Part shown: positions 57,598 through 64,000 of the stretch, in pieces
Position numbering within the stretch: the stretch's first letter is position 1
How the letters are laid out: each line of letters opens with the position of its first letter
Origin: Haemophilus paraphrohaemolyticus
GTDB lineage: Bacteria; Pseudomonadota; Gammaproteobacteria; Enterobacterales; Pasteurellaceae
Assembly: GCF_002015045.1 (NCBI RefSeq)
Contig: NZ_MUXX01000012.1
Coordinates: forward strand, 62,001 to 126,000
Direction of reading: 5' to 3'
Length of the DNA stretch: 64,000 nucleotides
The notes under the pieces: generated by a model
The model's database searches: none
What the model was told of the DNA's origin: nothing
Seen by the model: the letters and a program-made list of their open reading frames with translations, nothing else
Translations under genes and position numbers: made by a program

Positions 57598-57795
57598 CCA
57601 CTTGTTACCCCTCTCCCTCCGAAAGGGAAGATGGTATAGTTACGAAAGTGGTTTTATTGTTTTCTTCCCTTGTGGGACAAACGCTTGCGTTTGAACATTG
57701 CCTTTGACAACGGTTGCGAAGGGGGAGCGAAGCGAATATTGAAACAGCTTGACACGATGTTCAGTCGTGGCAAGCAGAGAGAGGTGAGAAGATGA
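57598..57795. other. Structured non-coding spacer between greB and hrpA
   Basis: This gap has no ORF of its own but several short palindromes. CAAACGC/GCGTTTG (57678-57693) has a 2-base gap, CACG...CGTG lies near 57755, and CCCTCTCCCTC near its left end has a partly complementary AGAGAGAGG near its right end. Base composition is richer in G+C than other spacers in the window. It looks like a decayed or dispersed intergenic repeat, but only one copy is visible here. Confidence 0.35.
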
Positions 57796-57807
57796 AGAGC
57801 AGAGCGG

Positions 57808-58287
57808 TTACTCTTTTTCATACCAAACTCGGTTAATAAACCACATCACTTTACCCGTTGGCGTTTGGACGGTAATTTCATCATCTTCCTGTTTACCAAT
57901 TAAAGCACGGGCAACAGGGGAATCAATCGAAATCCAATTTTTCGCAGGGGCAAATTCATCGCATCCTACGATGCGATATTTCGCAATCTCACCCGCTTCG
58001 TTTTCCAATTCCACCCAAGCACCAAAAAAGACTTTGCCCTCTTGTTGCGGATGGTAATCGACGATTTGTAGCACTTCTAACCGTTTGGAAAGAAACCGCA
58101 CACGACGGTCGATTTCACGCAAGCGACGTTTGCCGTAGATGTATTCCGCATTTTCGCTGCGATCGCCAAGGGCAGCTGCATCAGAAACGGCTTGGGTCAC
58201 TTTCGGGCGTTCTTCTTTCCATAAGAATTTCAGCTCTTGGTCTAACATCTGCCAGCCTGAGCGGGTAATATAATTCGATTTTGCCAT
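57808..58287 (-). CDS. greB: Transcription elongation factor GreB
   Basis: This 159-residue factor is the same length as E. coli GreB (158). The N-terminal coiled coil reaches into the RNA polymerase secondary channel; its tip acids are in LGDRSENAEY, followed by GKRRLREIDRRVRFLSKRLE, and a C-terminal FKBP-like domain follows. It stimulates cleavage of backtracked RNA. The Arg/Lys content of the helix fits GreB rather than GreA. It starts 8 bases after the pepB stop, so the two are probably co-transcribed. Confidence 0.95.
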   Translation of the reverse strand: MAKSNYITRSGWQMLDQELKFLWKEERPKVTQAVSDAAALGDRSENAEYIYGKRRLREIDRRVRFLSKRLEVLQIVDYHPQQEGKVFFGAWVELENEAGEIAKYRIVGCDEFAPAKNWISIDSPVARALIGKQEDDEITVQTPTGKVMWFINRVWYEKE

Positions 58288-58295
58288 TCTTTTCC

Positions 58296-59597
58296 CTAAG
58301 CACTAAGCAATAAATTTGCTACTGTTCTTACACCAAGCCCTGTTGCACCAGCTGCCCATAAATCACTTGCGGTCTTACGGAAGGTAGCTGAAGCATCAAT
58401 ATGTAACCAATTTTGTTGGTAATTTTCCACAAAATAAGAGAGAAATGCACAAGCTGTGCTTGCTCCTGCCCCAACAGGCACCGAGCCAATGTTGGCAATA
58501 TCCGCAAAGTTTGAGCTAATTTGTGATCGATGGAACGGCTCAAATGGCAAACGCCAGAAAGGTTCATTTTGATTTTTTGCGGCAGTGAATAATGCTGAAA
58601 TCCAGTTTTCATCCATTGAAAGTACGCTGTGATAATCATTCCCCACTGCTACTTTTGCAGCACCTGTGAGTGTTGCTGCATCTAAAATCAACTGTGCATT
58701 TTGCTTACTTGCCTCAATTAAACCATCAGCCAACACCAAGCGACCTTCCGCATCGGTGTTTAAAACTTCAACCGTAACACCATTGCGATAGGTAATAATA
58801 TCGCCCAATTTAAAAGCGTTATGGCTCACCATATTTTCTGCACAGCAGAGATAGAGCTTCACGCGTTTTTGCAAGCCTTGTGCAATCGCTAAACCTAATG
58901 CACCTGTAAGCATTGCCGCACCGCCCATATCAGTTCGCATTGTAGACATTGAATCACTTGGTTTTAAGCTATAACCACCTGTGTCAAAGGTAATGCCTTT
59001 GCCGACTAAACAGGCTAATACAGGCTCATCTGCCTTGCCCGTTGGATTGAAGTCTAACGCTAAGAAAGCAGGCGGATTTTCAGAACCTTTGCCCACCGTC
59101 CAAATGCCTGAATAACCTTGTTTTTTTAAATCTTCGCCTGAAATAATTTCCGCAGAAATTGCAGAATTCAAACCTTTTTTAACCGCTTGTTGAGTGACGA
59201 ACTCGACCGCTTGTTCAGCTAATTGTACAGGTGTTAATTGGTCAGAGGGTTTATTGATGAGCGTGCGTGTAAATGTGGTGCATTCAAGGCGAGCATCAAA
59301 TTCCGTTTGTGCTTCTCCCAAATTAGGGTATTGCACTGAGCCTACATTTTTCACGCTGACGTATCCTTGATGAAATGCCCAGCATTGTTCTAAATCCCAG
59401 CCTTCTCCTGCAAGCGTTACTGCTAAAATGCCTTGATTTTTAATTTTACGAGCGGCTTGCTGAATAGTGATAAATGCTTCGCTCTCAGGCTTTTCGTTAA
59501 GATGAATCGTCATTCCATTTTCATTGGCAGAAAGAATGGCTTTTTTGCCCCATTTTTCGGATGCGGGCGTATTTGACAGGGTGATTTGCATTGACAT
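58296..59597 (-). CDS. pepB: Peptidase B (leucyl aminopeptidase family)
   Basis: This 433-residue M17 metallopeptidase of the cytosol releases N-terminal residues from peptides. The family signature [13 protein letters not shown] is present, with metal ligands in [16 protein letters not shown] and the [14 protein letters not shown] block; length matches PepB (about 430) rather than PepA (about 500). The start at 59597 (MSMQITL) follows AGGAATAATT. It lies upstream of greB with an 8-base gap and is divergent from sucC. Two uptake words lie inside the gene near 59180 and 59205. Confidence 0.93.
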   Translation of the reverse strand: MSMQITLSNTPASEKWGKKAILSANENGMTIHLNEKPESEAFITIQQAARKIKNQGILAVTLAGEGWDLEQCWAFHQGYVSVKNVGSVQYPNLGEAQTEFDARLECTTFTRTLINKPSDQLTPVQLAEQAVEFVTQQAVKKGLNSAISAEIISGEDLKKQGYSGIWTVGKGSENPPAFLALDFNPTGKADEPVLACLVGKGITFDTGGYSLKPSDSMSTMRTDMGGAAMLTGALGLAIAQGLQKRVKLYLCCAENMVSHNAFKLGDIITYRNGVTVEVLNTDAEGRLVLADGLIEASKQNAQLILDAATLTGAAKVAVGNDYHSVLSMDENWISALFTAAKNQNEPFWRLPFEPFHRSQISSNFADIANIGSVPVGAGASTACAFLSYFVENYQQNWLHIDASATFRKTASDLWAAGATGLGVRTVANLLLSA

Positions 59598-59754
59598 AAT
59601 TATTCCTTATTCTGTAAATTGAATGAAGCGGTTGAATTTTAACAAGAATTTGTTAAATGTTCCTATTCATTTTTCCTTCATTTTCGGGTAATCTCAAGCC
59701 ATTCTTTCTAAAATATCTCAAACACAATCCTACTCTATACAGGAAAAAAAGCAT

Positions 59755-60921
59755 ATGAATTTGCACGAATATCAAGCAAAACAACTCTTTAGCCAATACG
59801 GGTTACCTATCAATCGTGGCATTGCCTGCCATTCTATTGAAGAAACAGAGCAAGCTCTCAGCCAGCTAAGCGGTGATATTTTTGCCGTGAAATGTCAAAT
59901 CCACGCAGGCGGACGAGGTAAAGCAGGTGGGGTGAAGTTAGTAAAAAATGCCGAACAAGCTCGCCAGTTTGCGGAACAATGGTTAGGCAAAAGAATGAGA
60001 ACCTTCCAAACCGATAGCAAAGGCTTACCCGTAAATACCATTTATGTGGAAGAAACTTGCGAGATTGAGCGTGAACTTTATCTTGGGGCGGTTATTGACC
60101 GTAGCTCGCAAAAAGTGGTTTTTATGGCATCCAGTGCGGGCGGAATGGAGATTGAAGAGATCGCTAGAAATACGCCTGAGCTTATCCATAAAATTAGCCT
60201 CGATCCTCTCACTAATGCTCAACCCTTCCAAGCACGTGAACTTGCATTTAAACTCGGTTTAAAAGGCACAGAAATCCAACAGTTCGTTACCATTTTCCTT
60301 CAACTTGCCAAATTATTCCTTGAAAAAGATCTCTCCTTACTTGAAATAAATCCGCTGGTGGTAACTAAACAGCAAAATCTCATCTGTTTAGATGCCAAAG
60401 CGGTTATTGACAACAATGCTCTTTATCGTCACCCTGAACTAAAAGCACTTGAAGATGAGAGCCAAGAAGATCCTCGTGAAGCTTATGCTGCACAATGGGA
60501 GCTAAATTATGTGGCACTGAACGGTAATATCGGCTGTATGGTAAATGGTGCAGGGCTTGCAATGGGAACCATGGATATGATCAAATTACAAGGTGGCGAA
60601 CCGGCGAATTTCCTTGATGTGGGCGGTGGTGCAACTAAAGAGCGTGTTGCTGAAGCATTCAAATTAATTTTATCCGACAGCCAAGTAAAAGCAGTGCTTG
60701 TTAATATTTTTGGCGGTATTGTACGTTGTGATCTGATTGCCGAGGGGATTATTTCTGCGGTGAATGAAGTGGGCGTAAAAGTCCCTGTAGTCGTGTGTTT
60801 AGAAGGTACAAATGCGGAACAAGGCAGGGCTATCTTAGCAAAAAGCGGGCTGAATCTAACGGTTGCTGAAACCTTAACACAAGCGGCGATTTCTGCCGTA
60901 AATTTTGCAAATCAAGCATAA
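59755..60921 (+). CDS. sucC: Succinyl-CoA ligase beta subunit
   Basis: This 388-residue protein has exactly the E. coli SucC length. The ATP-grasp domain begins [18 protein letters not shown] and contains [20 protein letters not shown]. The C-terminal CoA-ligase domain includes [18 protein letters not shown] and [16 protein letters not shown]. With SucD it interconverts succinyl-CoA and succinate with nucleotide phosphorylation. The sucAB genes are not adjacent, in contrast to E. coli. sucD follows by 24 bases. Confidence 0.97.
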   Translation: MNLHEYQAKQLFSQYGLPINRGIACHSIEETEQALSQLSGDIFAVKCQIHAGGRGKAGGVKLVKNAEQARQFAEQWLGKRMRTFQTDSKGLPVNTIYVEETCEIERELYLGAVIDRSSQKVVFMASSAGGMEIEEIARNTPELIHKISLDPLTNAQPFQARELAFKLGLKGTEIQQFVTIFLQLAKLFLEKDLSLLEINPLVVTKQQNLICLDAKAVIDNNALYRHPELKALEDESQEDPREAYAAQWELNYVALNGNIGCMVNGAGLAMGTMDMIKLQGGEPANFLDVGGGATKERVAEAFKLILSDSQVKAVLVNIFGGIVRCDLIAEGIISAVNEVGVKVPVVVCLEGTNAEQGRAILAKSGLNLTVAETLTQAAISAVNFANQA

Positions 60922-60945
60922 AGACTAAAAAAGAAAGGATAGAAA

Positions 60946-61815
60946 ATGGCAATTTTAATTGATAAAAATACGAGAGTGATTTGCCAGGGTTTCACGGGCA
61001 GTCAAGGCACATTTCACAGCGAGCAGGCTTTAGCCTACGGCACGCAATTAGTTGGAGGCGTTTCACCAAATAAAGGTGGCACAATACATTTGGGCTTACC
61101 AGTGTTTAATACAGTTCGAGAAGCGGTCGAAAAAACAGGGGCAACTGCAACCATTATTTACGTACCTGCCAGCGGTTGTAAAGATGCCATTTTGGAAGCC
61201 ATTGATGCAGGTATTCAACTGATTGTGTGTATTACTGAAGGTATTCCAACGCTGGATATGCTTGTTGTTAAACAAAAATTAAACGAGATAGGCGTGCGAA
61301 TGATTGGCCCAAACTGCCCTGGTGTGATTACGCCTGATGAATGCAAAATGGGCATTATGCCTGCTAATATTCACAAAAAAGGCAAAATTGGTATTGTATC
61401 GCGTTCAGGCACGCTGACCTATGAAGCGGTAAAACAGACGACAGATGAAGGATTCGGACAATCCACTTGCGTTGGGATTGGTGGCGATCCGATTCCAGGT
61501 TCTAGTTTTATTGATATTTTGCGTCTATTTCAAGATGATCCTGAAACTGAAGCCATAGTGATGATTGGCGAAATTGGTGGTTCAGCCGAAGAAGAAGCAG
61601 CTCAATTTATAAAAGCACACGTAACTAAACCTGTAGTAAGCTATATTGCAGGTGCAACTGCCCCGAAAGGCAAACGGATGGGGCACGCGGGTGCAATTAT
61701 CAGTGGCGGTAAAGGCACGGCAGAAGAGAAGTTCCAAGCCTTAGAAGCAGCGGGTGTCACTTGTGTAAGAAGTTTAGCGGAAATAGGTAAGGCATTGCGA
61801 GAATGTTTAGCCTAA
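60946..61815 (+). CDS. sucD: Succinyl-CoA ligase alpha subunit
   Basis: This 289-residue protein has the E. coli SucD length. The CoA-binding Rossmann part has [20 protein letters not shown], and the phosphorylated histidine is His247 in [18 protein letters not shown]. It is the second gene of sucCD, behind an AAGGAT site. An intrinsic terminator lies 19 bases after the stop. Confidence 0.97.
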   Translation: MAILIDKNTRVICQGFTGSQGTFHSEQALAYGTQLVGGVSPNKGGTIHLGLPVFNTVREAVEKTGATATIIYVPASGCKDAILEAIDAGIQLIVCITEGIPTLDMLVVKQKLNEIGVRMIGPNCPGVITPDECKMGIMPANIHKKGKIGIVSRSGTLTYEAVKQTTDEGFGQSTCVGIGGDPIPGSSFIDILRLFQDDPETEAIVMIGEIGGSAEEEAAQFIKAHVTKPVVSYIAGATAPKGKRMGHAGAIISGGKGTAEEKFQALEAAGVTCVRSLAEIGKALRECLA

Positions 61816-61820
61816 AATGA

Positions 61821-63290
<1,470 letters not shown>

Positions 63291-63308
63291 TTAGCAAAAC
63301 ATTAAAAG

Positions 63309-63353
63309 AAAATCACCGCTTGACTTAGAATAAGACAAGCGGTGATTTTTTAT
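63309..63353. terminator. Terminator of two inverted uptake words between purB and argA
   Basis: AAAATCACCGCTTG (63309-63322) and CAAGCGGTGATTTT (63336-63349) form a perfect 14-bp stem with a 13-base loop, then TTATTTT. Each arm contains the uptake core CAAGCGGT. It ends both convergent genes; the argA stop codon sits right beside the stem. Confidence 0.92.
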
Positions 63354-64000
63354 TTTAAATTCAACACCAAAACCCGCGACTTCCGCTGATGATCGTAATG
63401 TTCGCGTTTATAGGCTGGCAAATCTTCTGTGCCTTTAATTTCAAAGCCTCGTTCTTGGAACCATTGTGTTGTACGAGTAGTGAGTACAAAGAGTTTTTCA
63501 ATGCCCATTTGAATCGCACGGCGTTTAATAGCGTCTAGCAACACATCGCCACGGGAAGAATCGCGATAATCTGGATGCACTGCTACACACGCCATTTCTG
63601 CCATTTTTTCATCTAAATAAGGGTTCAATGCCGCACAAGCAATCACAATTCCATCTCGTTCGATAATAGTATAACGGCTGATTTCAACTTCTAATTGCTC
63701 GCGCGAACGTTTTACCAAAATGCCTTGTTCTTCAAGCGGTCGAATCAGGTTAAGCAAACCAGGGATGTCGTGCGAAGTCGCAATGCGGATATGCTCCGAA
63801 CTCTCTTCAGAAAGCTGTGTGCCGATACCATCACGAGAGAAAAGTTCTTGCAAGAGTGAACCATCTTCTTTATAGCTCAGCAAATGTGAGCGTTTGATCC
63901 CTGAATAGGACGCTTCGATCGCCGCTTGTAAGAAACGAGCGGCAGAGTTGTGGTAATCGTTATTCTCAATAAATTTATTCAGGTAACGCTTTGCCTCGCG
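63350..64000 (-). CDS. argA: N-acetylglutamate synthase, C-terminal part
   Basis: The reading frame is open from the right edge (64000) to the stop at 63350, giving 216 codons of the C-terminal half. The upstream part reads [20 protein letters not shown] and the middle [20 protein letters not shown], which is the ArgA link between the kinase-like and acetyltransferase domains. The GNAT domain follows ([40 protein letters not shown]). ArgA performs the first step of arginine synthesis. The N-terminal amino acid kinase domain and start lie beyond the window. A start at 63883 would be artificial. Confidence 0.93.
   Translation of the reverse strand, partial: REAKRYLNKFIENNDYHNSAARFLQAAIEASYSGIKRSHLLSYKEDGSLLQELFSRDGIGTQLSEESSEHIRIATSHDIPGLLNLIRPLEEQGILVKRSREQLEVEISRYTIIERDGIVIACAALNPYLDEKMAEMACVAVHPDYRDSSRGDVLLDAIKRRAIQMGIEKLFVLTTRTTQWFQERGFEIKGTEDLPAYKREHYDHQRKSRVLVLNLK

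Noticed and set aside
63350..63883. A free-standing 177-residue acetyltransferase
   Set aside because: The frame stays open upstream to the edge of the window with typical ArgA sequence, so it is the 3' part of argA.

Overview
The window is a stretch of a Pasteurellaceae chromosome. Gene content and order (infC-rpmI-rplT, focA-pflB-pflA, fdnGHI with fdhD and fdhE, sapABCD) are typical of that family. The DNA uptake word ACAAGCGGT, or its core CAAGCGGT, occurs more than 40 times on the two strands by eye count. That word belongs to the Actinobacillus pleuropneumoniae/Mannheimia branch rather than to Haemophilus influenzae, whose word is AAGTGCGGT. The species cannot be fixed from the sequence alone. 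Coding density is high, and no stretch longer than 300 bases lacks a gene or RNA.

Layout. 1-451: a HigBA toxin-antitoxin pair on the minus strand, running off the left edge, with a twice-frameshifted toxin. 592-1927: ridA, pgeF and an isoleucine tRNA with a CAT anticodon. 2059-3511: the translation operon infC-rpmI-rplT (minus), with IF3 read from an ATT start. 3721-8754: a MATE exporter followed directly by recB. 8796-11285: lnt and corC (minus), separated by an inverted pair of REP-like hairpins. 11421-13715: a DUF2057 periplasmic protein, a BASS-type transporter and gmhA. 13903-19501: tyrR followed by sapABCD, with no sapF behind it. 19589-24962: a Na+/H+ antiporter, ppiD, an orphan C-terminal half of an oligopeptide-binding protein, and mrp. 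25050-31473: priA, then the anaerobic pyruvate formate-lyase set. 31710-37065: a YqaA-like protein, uvrC, menC, rsuA and a Bcr-type exporter. 37288-41825: gyrA, a purine permease behind two PurR-like sites, and trxA. 41895-46644: a haem/iron acquisition locus. 46708-53513: the selenocysteine-containing respiratory formate dehydrogenase and its accessory factors. 53590-64000: hrpA, greB, pepB, sucCD, purB and the 3' part of argA.

Metabolic logic. PflB, activated by PflA, makes formate during anaerobic growth. FocA moves it across the membrane, and FdnGHI oxidises it on the periplasmic side and feeds the quinone pool; MenC contributes to menaquinone synthesis. FdhD and FdhE are needed to make active formate dehydrogenase. 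The haem locus places a TonB-dependent receptor divergent from a surface lipoprotein (long coiled coil plus TbpB-like barrel), hutX and hutZ. This reads as haem capture outside the cell and haem handling inside it, and it is the best candidate here for a system that has not been fully described.

Sequence-level oddities worth keeping: the double frameshift in higB; the missing switch histidine in SapD together with the absent sapF; the Walker B Glu-to-Ala change in TyrR; uptake words arranged as inverted pairs that double as terminators, including one pair of the H. influenzae-type word; and a free-standing C-terminal lobe of a solute-binding protein with its own signal peptide.
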